64,000 bases of DNA, taken from contig CALJOJ010000022.1 in assembly GCA_937981665.1 (NCBI GenBank), forward strand, positions 1-64,000, written 5' to 3'. The notes under the pieces were generated by a model. It was not told the DNA's origin, did no database searches, and saw nothing but the letters and a program-made list of their open reading frames with translations. Below, in pieces: positions 55,399 to 64,000 of this stretch. Made by a program: the position numbers and the translations under genes. Position 1 is the stretch's first letter, and every line of letters starts with the position of its first letter. The stretch is from an uncultured Rubritalea sp. GTDB lineage: Bacteria; Verrucomicrobiota; Verrucomicrobiia; Verrucomicrobiales; Akkermansiaceae.

Positions 55399-55472
55399 TG
55401 GAGCGGGTAGAGAGAATCGAACTCTCCTACTCAGCTTGGAAGGCTGGTGCATTACCACTATGCTATACCCGC
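55399..55472 (-). tRNA. tRNA-Gly (anticodon TCC)
   Basis: On the minus strand the 5' end GCGGGTA pairs with TACCCGC, followed by discriminator T and an encoded CCA. The anticodon loop CTTCCAA sits in a CAGC/GCTG stem, and the T arm contains GTTCGATTC. D arm features AGTGGTAAT. It reads GGA and related glycine codons. It stands alone between metF and the metzincin gene. Confidence 0.95.
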
Positions 55473-55531
55473 AGATATTTGAATGTTAGATGAAGCAGAA
55501 TCTCCGCTTCGGGGGGAGTATTAATGGAAGA

Positions 55532-56434
55532 CTAAGCTCGTGACAAGCCTAAATTAGAATAAATTTTCTGAGTCGCTTTGCTTTTGTTCAATGTATAAAA
55601 ATGAATACCTGCCACACTAGCATCTAGGAGCTCAGCACACTGCTGTGCCGCATAGTGAATCCCTACATTTTCTACAGCCTCAGCATCACCAGCAGCACGC
55701 TGGAGCGCACGGATCAGCTTCGCTGGATAGCGCGCACCCTCAGCGAGTTCTGCCATTCTATTCATCCCTTTGAGGCTCGTCACCGGCATGATTCCAGCAA
55801 TGATAGGAATGGTAATCCCCTCTAGCTCACAGCGTTCACGGTAGTCAAAAAAGTCATGATTATCAAAAAATAACTGAGTACAGATATAATCTGCACCAGC
55901 ATCAACCTTTTGCTTCAGGTACTCCATTTCCTTCACTCTGTTAGGTGTCGTTGGGTGTCCTTCTGGAAATCCCGCCACCCCGATGCCAAAGCCTTGAGGA
56001 TCTGGATGCCTACCAGATTCATTAAATTTCTTAATAAAACTGACTAAGTCAGCAGCGTACTCGAAAGTATCTTTCGAGCGATCATAGTCTGGCTGATCCT
56101 TTGGTGGATCACCGCGAAGTGCTAGTATATTCCCCACTCCTGCATCTGCATAGCGTTGTAATATTTCATCAATCTCCTGCTCAGAATGCCCGATACAAGT
56201 AAGATGCGGCACTGGAGGAACACCTGTCGTTTCTTTAATCTTGATTACTAGATCATGCGTGAGATCACGAGTCGCACCGCCAGCACCATAGGTCACAGAC
56301 ACGAACGATGGCTTATATGGCTCTAACTCAGATATCACGCCATACAGCGCATCTGATGACTGCGCAGTACGCGGAGGAAAGAACTCAAATGATAGTGACG
56401 GTGTGTCACTCTGAAGGATGTCTGAAATGTGCAT
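55532..56434 (-). CDS. metF: Methylenetetrahydrofolate reductase
   Basis: A 300-residue flavoprotein TIM barrel. SFEFFPPRT, VTYGAGG, LALRGDPP and QLFFDN are diagnostic, covering the folate and FAD sites. It makes 5-methyl-THF for methionine synthesis and so links to the sulfur genes earlier in the window. The gene is monocistronic by spacing. Confidence 0.96.
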   Translation of the reverse strand: MHISDILQSDTPSLSFEFFPPRTAQSSDALYGVISELEPYKPSFVSVTYGAGGATRDLTHDLVIKIKETTGVPPVPHLTCIGHSEQEIDEILQRYADAGVGNILALRGDPPKDQPDYDRSKDTFEYAADLVSFIKKFNESGRHPDPQGFGIGVAGFPEGHPTTPNRVKEMEYLKQKVDAGADYICTQLFFDNHDFFDYRERCELEGITIPIIAGIMPVTSLKGMNRMAELAEGARYPAKLIRALQRAAGDAEAVENVGIHYAAQQCAELLDASVAGIHFYTLNKSKATQKIYSNLGLSRA

Positions 56435-56563
56435 TGATAGTATTTAAATCAGTATTTATCGAAGTCCAAGCCTAAATACTCCTCGCTTCACATGTCTCTG
56501 TCATATGCTAACTACTCAATACAACAATGAGATTATTAAAAGCAGCAGGCCATCACAAAATTC

Positions 56564-57544
56564 TTAAATCAGCTTTAACTTCGCGAAATCTTGCGTATCT
56601 ACTAGACCGACAGGTTTCCCCGCTTCATCTAACACAACGACATCATCGATCTTGTGCTTACCTATTTTCTTGATCGCCTCAGCAGCTAGTGAGCTCGCTT
56701 GCACCGTGATTGGCTTCACTGTCATGAATTCTCTTACTAGCCGTCCGCGTACCGAGTCATTCTGCTCGAAGGCACGAGCGAAGTCACCATGAGTAAAGAC
56801 ACCAGCTAAACCGCCGGCATCGGTTACCAAGACACAGGCTCCGGAACGTGACATACTCATCGCAGCAATAGCCACCTCTACGGTCACGTCTGCTGGGAGC
56901 ATGGCCAACGCATCACCCATACGCATGATATCTTCTACCTTAGTTAGTAAAGCGACACCTAAAGAGCCACCAGGATGATACTTGGCAAATTCCTCTTCGG
57001 TGAATCCACGCTCATCTAGCAACACCATAGCCAGCGCATCACCCATTACCAGAGCAGCGGTCGATGAAGATGTCGGCGCTAGGTTCAGCGGACAAGCTTC
57101 ACGCTCCACTGGCGTGATCAGGCTGACATCAGAATACTTTGCTAAAGACGACTCATGCTTCCCAGTAATACTTATGATTTTAACATCAAAGCGCTTGATC
57201 GCGGGAATAAGATTCAACAGCTCTGCAGTCTCACCAGAGTAGGACAGAGCGATCACCACATCACCTTCAGAAATGAGCCCTATGTCACCATGCAGCGCAT
57301 TCTGCGAGTCCAGTACCACAGCAGTAGCTCCAGTAGAATTCAGCGTAGCTGCTATCTTATGGCAGATATTACCAGACTTCCCCACACCGATGATCACTAT
57401 TTTATGGTGCATCTCCACCGCATGTTTCAGCACGCCTATAGCATCTGCAAATTCATGTCCCAGACTATTCAGCAGGCCAGTGATAGCTTGTTGTTCAGTC
57501 TCTATCACCTGCTTTGCTTTGGCTATGATCTCTTCTTTAGTCAC
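56564..57544 (-). CDS. kdsD: Arabinose-5-phosphate isomerase (KpsF/KdsD)
   Basis: A 326-residue enzyme converting ribulose 5-phosphate to arabinose 5-phosphate for Kdo. The SIS domain (about 30-170) shows GVGKSGNICHKIAATLNSTG, ALSYSGET and the typical LAPTSSST. Two CBS domains follow (about 200-326). Together with lpxB it supports a Kdo-lipid A outer membrane. Confidence 0.93.
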   Translation of the reverse strand: MTKEEIIAKAKQVIETEQQAITGLLNSLGHEFADAIGVLKHAVEMHHKIVIIGVGKSGNICHKIAATLNSTGATAVVLDSQNALHGDIGLISEGDVVIALSYSGETAELLNLIPAIKRFDVKIISITGKHESSLAKYSDVSLITPVEREACPLNLAPTSSSTAALVMGDALAMVLLDERGFTEEEFAKYHPGGSLGVALLTKVEDIMRMGDALAMLPADVTVEVAIAAMSMSRSGACVLVTDAGGLAGVFTHGDFARAFEQNDSVRGRLVREFMTVKPITVQASSLAAEAIKKIGKHKIDDVVVLDEAGKPVGLVDTQDFAKLKLI

Positions 57545-57593
57545 CTTTAGATTATGTATAATTTAGATTAATTTTCAAGCATAGAGATAGAGA

Positions 57594-60251
57594 TTAACCC
57601 ACTTCCATGAACCCATTAAGATCCACCGGAGACTCGGCTATAGCAGTCTGCTTCTGCGGATCATAAATGATGTCTCTCTCGCCATTTTCATTCACTTGAT
57701 AGCCAGGAAGTACTCGACCATAGGCATCTTCCTTCCAGCCAGCTTGAAAAATATTTGTCTTCGTCACTGCTATCGGGTGAGGCATAGACATCGCCACCAC
57801 ACGCTCATCAACCACCTTCACTGGATAACAATACTCGGAAGCTCTCTCTCCATGTACTTTATAAATAGGCATCTCCCTCAGGCCTGCGTTATCTAACAGC
57901 CCGCGTAAAAAGTCTCCACCAAAGTAGTTCTTCACCTCATATTTCTCATGTGATTCCTTCAGCTCATCAGCGGTCATAGAGCTATCTATGAGCAACACTC
58001 CATACTTACCTATTCTTGGCAACACGACTGAAAGAACATACTTAGCATCGCCTAGCTCGTCCATACTTAGCGCGATCGTTTCCTTTCTTCTCAGTGCATG
58101 TACTTCAGAGATCTGTAGTGCATTATAGACTAACCCATGCACTTTCCCTTCAGGCATCTGGCGCACCGTCGAGGTTAGTATCTCGAACTGTTTCTTAGCA
58201 GACTCTGAAGCCTTCTTCACTTTCACTCGCCCTGCACAAGCAGACTTCAACGGATTCTTAAGCTGTTCACGATGAGAAAATGACTCCACACTTAATGCAG
58301 TAAGACGCTCTCTAACAGATATAGCGGTCGCCTCGCGTGCCTGCATAGGCTCACCCCAAGACACGGTCACACCATACTTGAAGCGGTAAGGCCATTTGTA
58401 GATGAATTTACCACGTTCAAAGGAGAAAATAGACCCCCACAACCCGTCCATATATACGGGAACGACTGGGCATTTAGCCTTACGTGCTATCATTTCAAAT
58501 CCACGCTTCAGTTCATTCATGCAGCCAGATCTAGTCAGCTGACCTTCTGGAAAGATACATACCACACCACCCTCAGCTACAGCATCTGCAGCCTTCTGAA
58601 TAGCATCCTTAGCACGCTTTTCCGAGATAGGAACAGTATCGAAGAACTTGATGAAGAACCGAACAAGCCCAGCCTTCTTGAAATAGGAATCATACATTAA
58701 GAAGCGGATAGGTCGCTTGCTAGATGCGGTTAAAATGAATGCATCCAGATACGTCACATGGTTAGGCACAATGAGCACGCCACCCTCAGATGGTAAGCGA
58801 TCAGCATGCAGCACCTTCTGCTTATAAAACACACGTAAAAAAGTCAGCACAGTGAAGCGAATGAAGTGCTGCGGTAAGATCCGAGTAGAATAAATAGTCA
58901 CTAGGACACAAAGCCCGCCCATGATGGCAAACTGCATCGGAATGCTCACACCTAGCTTAGTCAGAGTCACATTTACACCGAGTGCTAATGCACCAGCGAA
59001 GCAGTCGAGTAAGTTAGAGCCTGCTATTACTTTACCGCGCTTACTCGCATCACAGTTATCCTGAAGATAAGCATTCAGAGGCACTAAGAAAATAGCAGCA
59101 CCTGTACCGACACAAGCGATCCATATTTTAAACCAAAGAGAATCAATCTGCACCATCGAGATACATGCACAGCCTAACACCATGATGATACCACCGATAG
59201 GAACCAGACCTAGCTCAATAGATCTGCGACTACTAAGTGATGCGATCACCCCGCCAAGAATCATACCACCACTAGCGAAACCTAACATCAATGCTAGCTC
59301 TTTCCCGTAGCCTTCGGCACCACCTGTAAGCTCCGCCCCCACCTGAAATGCTACAATATTTACAAAACCTCCAATGAACCAGAAAAACGCAATCGCCAGC
59401 GCACTCAACCTTATGCGCGAGTCACCTAACAGATCCTTCATCTGTCCCACGTGCTCCCAGAGTATAGATATCTTGAATAACCTTTTAAATGGAGACGGAT
59501 ACACCTTTATCATAAACGAAGCTAGGAAGGCAGGAACAGCACCGATGAAGAGAATCAACACGGGCAACTGGACGGCAAGCCATGGATCACCAGCCGTTTC
59601 AAGACGAGCGTCATACCAGAATCCACTCACAATCTGACCAGAACAAATAGCTAGTACAGACGTTAATTCCACCACCCCACTGGCAAAACCTAACTTCTCA
59701 CTCCCCATCATCTCCTTCACAATCCCCTTTTTAGCAGGACTCAGCAAAGTTGACTGTAGTGCAAGCAGAGCAAAACCTACGAGACCAACCATATAATTAT
59801 GACTATGAACCGACCATAAAATCATGCCCAATACGAGCATCTGCATCAGCGCTCCTCCACGCAGAACGAGAGTTTTACTAAATCTATCAGAGATCCAACC
59901 CGCTATCGGAGCCAGTAATATGAACGGAGCTAAAATCAACACAGATAAATAATGCGCCACCGTCCCAGAAGTCATTCCATAGAAGTTCGCACCACTATCC
60001 TGAAACTCTGCAGCAGAGAGCATGAAAACCCCGATCGCCGTCAAGAACATCTGCGCAGCCTTATCATTGAATGCATTTTGTACTGCTAACAAAACCATCG
60101 TCCAGAAAGACCTATTATCCGCAGCATCAACACGCTCTTGCTCATTATATGAGACTATATCTGGCTTCACCGCCTCGTCACTCGCTGGATCTAACTGCGG
60201 AGTGACATAAGGGGCATTAGATGGTATTTCTGCTTTCTTGTCTACTGACAT
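57594..60251 (-). CDS. MFS transporter-acyltransferase fusion (LplT-PlsC-like)
   Basis: An 885-residue two-module protein. Residues about 25-440 are an MFS transporter with twelve likely helices, similar to the lysophospholipid flippase LplT. Residues about 465-660 are a PlsC acyltransferase with NHVTYLDAF (H-x4-D, about 496-501) and FPEGQLTR. In E. coli Aas the acyltransferase is followed by an acyl-ACP ligase of about 500 residues. Here only about 220 residues follow (from about 665), with no AMP-binding motifs. It is probably a membrane protein that imports and reacylates lysolipids; the last part is unknown. Confidence 0.82.
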   Translation of the reverse strand: MSVDKKAEIPSNAPYVTPQLDPASDEAVKPDIVSYNEQERVDAADNRSFWTMVLLAVQNAFNDKAAQMFLTAIGVFMLSAAEFQDSGANFYGMTSGTVAHYLSVLILAPFILLAPIAGWISDRFSKTLVLRGGALMQMLVLGMILWSVHSHNYMVGLVGFALLALQSTLLSPAKKGIVKEMMGSEKLGFASGVVELTSVLAICSGQIVSGFWYDARLETAGDPWLAVQLPVLILFIGAVPAFLASFMIKVYPSPFKRLFKISILWEHVGQMKDLLGDSRIRLSALAIAFFWFIGGFVNIVAFQVGAELTGGAEGYGKELALMLGFASGGMILGGVIASLSSRRSIELGLVPIGGIIMVLGCACISMVQIDSLWFKIWIACVGTGAAIFLVPLNAYLQDNCDASKRGKVIAGSNLLDCFAGALALGVNVTLTKLGVSIPMQFAIMGGLCVLVTIYSTRILPQHFIRFTVLTFLRVFYKQKVLHADRLPSEGGVLIVPNHVTYLDAFILTASSKRPIRFLMYDSYFKKAGLVRFFIKFFDTVPISEKRAKDAIQKAADAVAEGGVVCIFPEGQLTRSGCMNELKRGFEMIARKAKCPVVPVYMDGLWGSIFSFERGKFIYKWPYRFKYGVTVSWGEPMQAREATAISVRERLTALSVESFSHREQLKNPLKSACAGRVKVKKASESAKKQFEILTSTVRQMPEGKVHGLVYNALQISEVHALRRKETIALSMDELGDAKYVLSVVLPRIGKYGVLLIDSSMTADELKESHEKYEVKNYFGGDFLRGLLDNAGLREMPIYKVHGERASEYCYPVKVVDERVVAMSMPHPIAVTKTNIFQAGWKEDAYGRVLPGYQVNENGERDIIYDPQKQTAIAESPVDLNGFMEVG

Positions 60252-60643
60252 GTCCGCACACTAGACAGGTTTCTCTGATCATTCAAATTGATAAGACACA
60301 TACTAGCATTGTTTAAAATGATGGAGAGAACACGAGAGGGCAGATAAATTTTATTAAAAGTTACAACTATCATCTCTTTACTGCTCATCTTCCCATTTGT
60401 TGAAACCTACAGGATCTTACTTCCTCCATATAATGGATGCTTCTTCTACCGCTGACATCGATAAATTATTATCACTAAAATCTTGAGGCTAGGTCATCGC
60501 TCCAGAATTCCAGACGATCGCTATCTACGTTGTGGTTCAACACTTACAGGTCGGCATCGTTGTATGAAAGCGCGGCTCCTTGATCTCAGCTTTCATAAGC
60601 AATAAGCTTCATATCGCCCCCTTAAGCTTGTTGCTCTGAAAAC
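60252..60643. other. Gene-free gap
   Basis: About 390 bases without an intact gene. On the minus strand a short stretch (60475-60543) reads like the tail of a protein (VLNHNVDSDRLEFWSDDL) but is bounded by stops. It may be a decayed gene end or chance. Confidence 0.3.
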
Positions 60644-61189
60644 CTAACCATGACTCCATACCCAGTGCCACGGTTCATAGAGATAGCCGTAGGTATTTCC
60701 TCTCTCATACGTCATGGTAAATCCAAATGTTCCAGCATTCTCTATCAGCCAGCGGAATGCATCTGACTCCTCAAACTCTTCTTCCAGCACCGCATATCCG
60801 GGTGTGGAAATATCCACCGCCCGTCCAGTATGATGTTCACTGAATCCCGGAGCTGCAGAAACTGCGAAAATTTCATCCATTCCGAGACCTCGCTGAAACT
60901 TACCACGTACTATCTCTGCTTGCCGCTCAGCACTGCGGAAGGCCGATACCATTTCTAACTCTATCCCAGATACAGCAGCCGCATCCTTCATCGCTTGCCA
61001 AGCATCACCTGCACTAGCCACGAGCTCATGCTCACGACCGTCAGCATCCACCTTCACCACTACAAGATCACTCGCCCACGCATCCTCATACTTCACCAAT
61101 CCACGCTCCAGAAAATAGTCATCACTCACTCCCAGATCAGTGAGTATTTTCACCACATCTTCTCGTGCACTGCATCCATCTTCATCCAT
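60644..61189 (-). CDS. VanY-like D-Ala-D-Ala carboxypeptidase
   Basis: A 181-residue LAS metallopeptidase. SAFRSAERQAEIV leads into SEHHTGRAVDI (zinc His and Asp) and EPWHW with the catalytic Glu and third ligand His. There is no signal peptide, so either export is by another route or the true start is elsewhere. It would trim peptidoglycan stem peptides. It is divergent from lysS with about 125 bases between the starts. Confidence 0.88.
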   Translation of the reverse strand: MDEDGCSAREDVVKILTDLGVSDDYFLERGLVKYEDAWASDLVVVKVDADGREHELVASAGDAWQAMKDAAAVSGIELEMVSAFRSAERQAEIVRGKFQRGLGMDEIFAVSAAPGFSEHHTGRAVDISTPGYAVLEEEFEESDAFRWLIENAGTFGFTMTYERGNTYGYLYEPWHWVWSHG

Positions 61190-61315
61190 GCTGGAAATTT
61201 AGCACATACCACATTCTACACCAAAACATTTCTCAGAATCACGCTGATAAAAAATCTCAAGCCTCATCACTCTTCTATTGCATATTTACTAAAGCTGACT
61301 AATCTCCGCCTCATT

Positions 61316-62785
61316 ATGAGCGAGCAAGAAACGCAATCAACTGAGCAAGAACTCATCGCCGTCCGCACGGAAAAAATGCACCAACTCCGTGAACTAGGTA
61401 TAGATCCCTATGGACAGAAATTCCCAGTAACCATCACTCCAGGTGAACTCAAAGAGAACTTCGAGAACGATAAACCAGTGACACTCGCTGGCCGCCTACT
61501 TGCTATCCGTGACATGGGTAAGAGCGTCTTCTTCTCCATCGGTGATGTGCACGGCCGTATCCAAGGTTATCTAAATCAGAAAGACCTAGACGAAACTGAG
61601 TGGAAAGCATGGAAACTCATGGACCTCGGCGACTGGGTCGGCATCGAAGGTGAGACATTCACCACCGGAAAAGGCGAACCATCAGTCAAAGTAGGCAAGC
61701 TCACCGTACTCTCTAAAGCACTCCGCCCAATGCCGGACAAGTATCACGGTGTATCAGACCGCGAGACAAAGTACCGCAAGCGCCACCTCGACCTCATGTC
61801 TAATCAGGAAAGCGCTGACCTCTTCGTAAAGCGCTCCCAGATGGTAGCTGAGATAAGAAACTTCCTACACCAGAGAGACTTCCTGGAAGTAGAAACACCG
61901 ATGCTGCACGGAGTCGCTGGCGGAGCTGCAGCTAAGCCATTCGAGACCCATCATAACGCACTCGACATGCCACTCACCCTGAGAGTAGCCCCTGAGCTCC
62001 ATCTCAAGCGCCTCCTCTGCGGTGGATTCACTAAGATCTTCGAACTCAACAGAAACTTCCGCAACGAAGGAATATCCCGTCGTCATAATCCAGAGTTCAC
62101 GATGCTAGAAGCCTACTGGGCGTTCTCAGACTTCGAGCAGATGGCTGACCTCGTAGAAGAAATGACCTGTCATCTTGCGGAGAAATTCTGCGGAGGACTA
62201 AAGATCGACCACAAAGATACAGAAGGAAATCTCATCCGCACTATTAATCTAGAGCGCCCATGGAAGCGCGCGCCATATCACGACCTCATCAAGGAAGTAG
62301 CTGGTGATGACTGGTTCGACCTCACAGAAGAGCAGCATCGCGCTAAGTGTAAGGAACTCGGCGTAGAGATTTCTGATAACATGGAAGACTACGAGATCAC
62401 TCAACAAGTATTCGAGAAGCTCGTAGAAGAGCATTCATTTGACCCATGCTTCGTAACTCACGTTTCTAAAGAACTCATCCCACTCGCTAAGCTAAACCCT
62501 GAGAACTCAGACGTCATCGACGTCTACGAGCTTATCATCAACGGTCAGGAAATATCACCAGGTTACTCAGAACTCAACGACCCTATCCTTCAGCGCCAGC
62601 GCTTTGAAGAGCAAGCCGGTGGGGAGACTCAAAACATCGACCACGACTTCATAGAGACCATGGAAAGCGGAATGCCGCCAGCAGGTGGCATCGGTATAGG
62701 CATCGACCGCCTCATCATGATGCTCACAGGAGCACCTACCATCAGAGACGTAGTCCTCTTTCCACAGCTAAAGAACAAAGGATAA
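61316..62785 (+). CDS. lysS: Lysyl-tRNA synthetase (class II)
   Basis: A 489-residue synthetase. I use the ATG at 61316 (MSEQETQSTEQELIAV); the frame opens upstream at 60995 inside the opposite gene but that stretch is not LysS. OB-fold anticodon domain (about 55-160), then class II motifs: EVETPMLHGVAGGA, RNFRNEGISRRHNPEFTML and GIGIGIDRLIMML. Length is normal. A terminator follows. Confidence 0.97.
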   Translation: MSEQETQSTEQELIAVRTEKMHQLRELGIDPYGQKFPVTITPGELKENFENDKPVTLAGRLLAIRDMGKSVFFSIGDVHGRIQGYLNQKDLDETEWKAWKLMDLGDWVGIEGETFTTGKGEPSVKVGKLTVLSKALRPMPDKYHGVSDRETKYRKRHLDLMSNQESADLFVKRSQMVAEIRNFLHQRDFLEVETPMLHGVAGGAAAKPFETHHNALDMPLTLRVAPELHLKRLLCGGFTKIFELNRNFRNEGISRRHNPEFTMLEAYWAFSDFEQMADLVEEMTCHLAEKFCGGLKIDHKDTEGNLIRTINLERPWKRAPYHDLIKEVAGDDWFDLTEEQHRAKCKELGVEISDNMEDYEITQQVFEKLVEEHSFDPCFVTHVSKELIPLAKLNPENSDVIDVYELIINGQEISPGYSELNDPILQRQRFEEQAGGETQNIDHDFIETMESGMPPAGGIGIGIDRLIMMLTGAPTIRDVVLFPQLKNKG

Positions 62786-62824
62786 GCCATACCTGTCAGA
62801 GAGAAACAAATCAAACAACCAACT

Positions 62825-62860
62825 ATCCAGACCCGCTAAAACGTAGGTCTGGATTTTTTA
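62825..62860 (+). terminator. Intrinsic terminator of lysS
   Basis: ATCCAGACC (62825-62833) and GGTCTGGAT (62846-62854) form a nine-pair stem followed by five T. Confidence 0.9.
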
Positions 62861-62952
62861 TTCTTCGATTACTCGGGGTAAATACAACACTTGATCTCTG
62901 TATCAAAGCGAAGTAATACCATTTCTAGTTTGAAATAGGTCTTAAATAATTT

Positions 62953-63249
62953 CTAAATAGCGTTTAGTTCAGAGCGAGTATACGAGTTGCTAAATAATGA
63001 GCGGAAGCCTTGCGCTTTGCTCCACCATTCTTTGAGAGCCTCCTCGATAGCACTTTCTAACCCCCATATTTCATCCCAAGGGACTAGTTGACTCAATTTA
63101 ATCCATCTGTTAGAGGCTGGCAATTTACCGCCAAAAGGGTGGATGAAGTCGGTAAATTCAGTTTGATTTGGTTGTTGTCTAATCATGTGAGGTGCACGCT
63201 TTTTCAAAGGTATAATAACATATCCGTGCACTTCTAGCCCTAATATCAT
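62953..63249 (-). pseudogene. Composite transposase remnant (IS5/IS1182-like plus IS630-like)
   Basis: One 98-codon minus-strand frame joins pieces of two transposases. TEFTDFIHPFGGKL and NRWIKLSQLVPWDEI (about 63063-63159) match the N-terminus of IS5/IS1182-like enzymes. LKEWWSKAQGFRSLFSNSYT to the stop (62953-63060) matches the C-terminus of the IS630-like remnant that lies in opposite orientation at 63287-63489. The frame is therefore a chance fusion and not a working gene. Confidence 0.7.
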
Positions 63250-63286
63250 CCCAAAAGTTGTGCCCTACATGCTTTGAACTCTTTTT

Positions 63287-63489
63287 CAGCAAGCCTGAAT
63301 TAAATCCAATAGAAAAATTATGGGATGTCGTAAAATACACAATATGTTCAATAACCTGGGAATCGCTCAGATCAACTAGAAGAACAGATCACAACAAAGT
63401 TGAAAGAATTATGGGAGAGACCAGAAGGCTTTTCATCACTATTTACAAGCAGTTATCTCCGGGCTGAATTAAACGCTACAAACAAATGA
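63287..63489 (+). pseudogene. IS630-family transposase C-terminal remnant
   Basis: KPELNPIEKLWDVVKY carries the last catalytic Glu region of IS630-type DDE enzymes (usually P-x-x-N-P-I-E). After a frameshift the sequence runs LEEQITTKLKELWERPEGFS and SLFTSSYLRAELNATNK to a stop at 63487-63489. The N-terminal two thirds are absent. Confidence 0.75.
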
Positions 63490-63517
63490 TATAAGCATTA
63501 CTTTATCGCGCTCTAGA

Positions 63518-63766
63518 TTGATGCAGCGAGACGGCAGTGCTGCCATCGCAAAAGCCGTGCGCAAATACTAACCAAACGCGCTCCAACGAGAGTGTGTCAT
63601 CCACTTACACCGAAACGTGAAAGACAAGCTTCGGAAGAAGGATATAGTGAGCTGTTGGGCTACCACAGGACTGCTCTGGTCGGAGAATACCTTTAACCGA
63701 ATCGCACATGCTGATGAAGATAAATTAATCATAGACCACAAAGCCTATCCTGATTTCAGGATCTGA
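63518..63766 (+). pseudogene. Mutator/IS256-like transposase remnant
   Basis: The + strand frame reads RDGSAAIAKAVRKY, an in-frame TAA at 63569-63571, then PNALQRECVIHLHRNVKDKL and FNRIAHADEDKLIIDHKAYP to a stop. Cys-x-x-His followed by arginine, Asn-Val and Lys-Asp-Lys-Leu is typical of IS256/MULE transposases between the second Asp and the last Glu. It is an internal piece only. Confidence 0.6.
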
Positions 63767-63794
63767 CTAAGTGGCCAGTTTTAAGACGCTTACC

Positions 63795-64000
63795 TTATAG
63801 AAGCCTGATGCCTTTCTTGAGAACTTCTATCGCCTCAGCCTGCTCAGTAGTAGGTGAGAAATCAACTTCAAAACTTTCAATCATTTGCTGAACGCCTGAA
63901 GCATGCATCGCTGAATCATAACTGCTATTAGAAAGTAACTGTGACCAGCTCGCCATGATGAGTGCGAACTGCATGTCCTGACTCGCCTTTGTATAAGCAC
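63795..64000 (-). CDS. 3' end of an unidentified gene cut by the window edge
   Basis: The last 68 codons of a minus-strand gene enter from the right edge (stop 63795-63797). The visible end is helical and acidic (KASQDMQFALIMASWSQLL, SPTTEQAEAIEVLKKG). No family can be named from this fragment. Confidence 0.6.
   Translation of the reverse strand, partial: AYTKASQDMQFALIMASWSQLLSNSSYDSAMHASGVQQMIESFEVDFSPTTEQAEAIEVLKKGIRLL

Noticed and set aside
55496-55525. CTCC/GGAG hairpin after metF
   Set aside because: The stem is short and has no T run on the metF strand, so I do not call it a terminator.
60995-61315. Long N-terminal extension of lysS
   Set aside because: It overlaps the VanY-like gene, lacks LysS sequence, and a normal start with family sequence exists at 61316.

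Overview
The window looks like a chromosomal segment of a Gram-negative, aerobic member of the Verrucomicrobiota, probably a marine Verrucomicrobiae relative. The basis is gene content: a Minf_1886-family protein, a PVC-type SGNH/dehydrogenase/cytochrome c fusion, a secreted sulfatase, a secreted PDZ protein of a type I associate with Planctomycetes and Verrucomicrobia, lipid A and Kdo genes (lpxB, kdsD), and NADH dehydrogenase subunit A. No rRNA is present. One tRNA gene (Gly, anticodon TCC) is present. The lineage is inferred, not computed.

Layout. Bases 1 to about 2690 look foreign: homopolymer runs, trinucleotide and hexanucleotide repeats, a 21-bp minisatellite and no believable bacterial gene. 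They are probably a chimeric join or eukaryotic contamination. From 2.7 to 20.2 kb is a mosaic of secreted and housekeeping genes: a TraB-like protein, transposase debris, sulfatase, biotin synthase, a small secreted protein with a possible His/Cys dyad, a TPM-like zinc-ribbon/membrane pair, a PDZ protein, the large PVC cytochrome, a di-haem peroxidase and a SWIM-SNF2 helicase. An AT-rich gap at 20.85-21.48 kb carries three perfect and two near-perfect DnaA boxes and is a candidate replication origin. NfeD and stomatin/QmcA genes follow.

23.0-33.8 kb is sulfur-centred: cysteine dioxygenase, a CbiX/SirB-like chelatase, a CorA-like protein, rpe, then a tight + strand run cysC-cysD-cysN-SUMT-cysJ-cysI-cysH. 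Together these take sulfate to sulfide by the PAPS route and supply most of the sirohaem pathway. No sulfate transporter or precorrin-2 dehydrogenase is seen. 34.1-45.8 kb holds Fur, a Xer recombinase, an ECF sigma factor/small membrane protein/MscS-like operon, trmL, tgt-yajC-lpxB, an FHA protein and menE-rsgA-pabB. 45.9-50.6 kb is an exopolysaccharide export module (Wza-like, Wzc-like, beta-barrel, repeat protein) without glycosyltransferases. 50.8-62.8 kb contains nif3, rluA, yjbQ, an orphan nuoA beside decayed DNA, a small lipoprotein metzincin, tRNA-Gly, metF, kdsD, an LplT-PlsC-like fusion, a VanY-like peptidase and lysS. The last 1.1 kb is a graveyard of at least three transposase families, then the 3' end of one more gene.

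The observations I rate highest are the DnaA-box cluster, the sigma/small protein/MscS operon, the lipoprotein metzincin, the possible caspase-like secreted protein behind a poly-C tract, and the foreign block at the left end.
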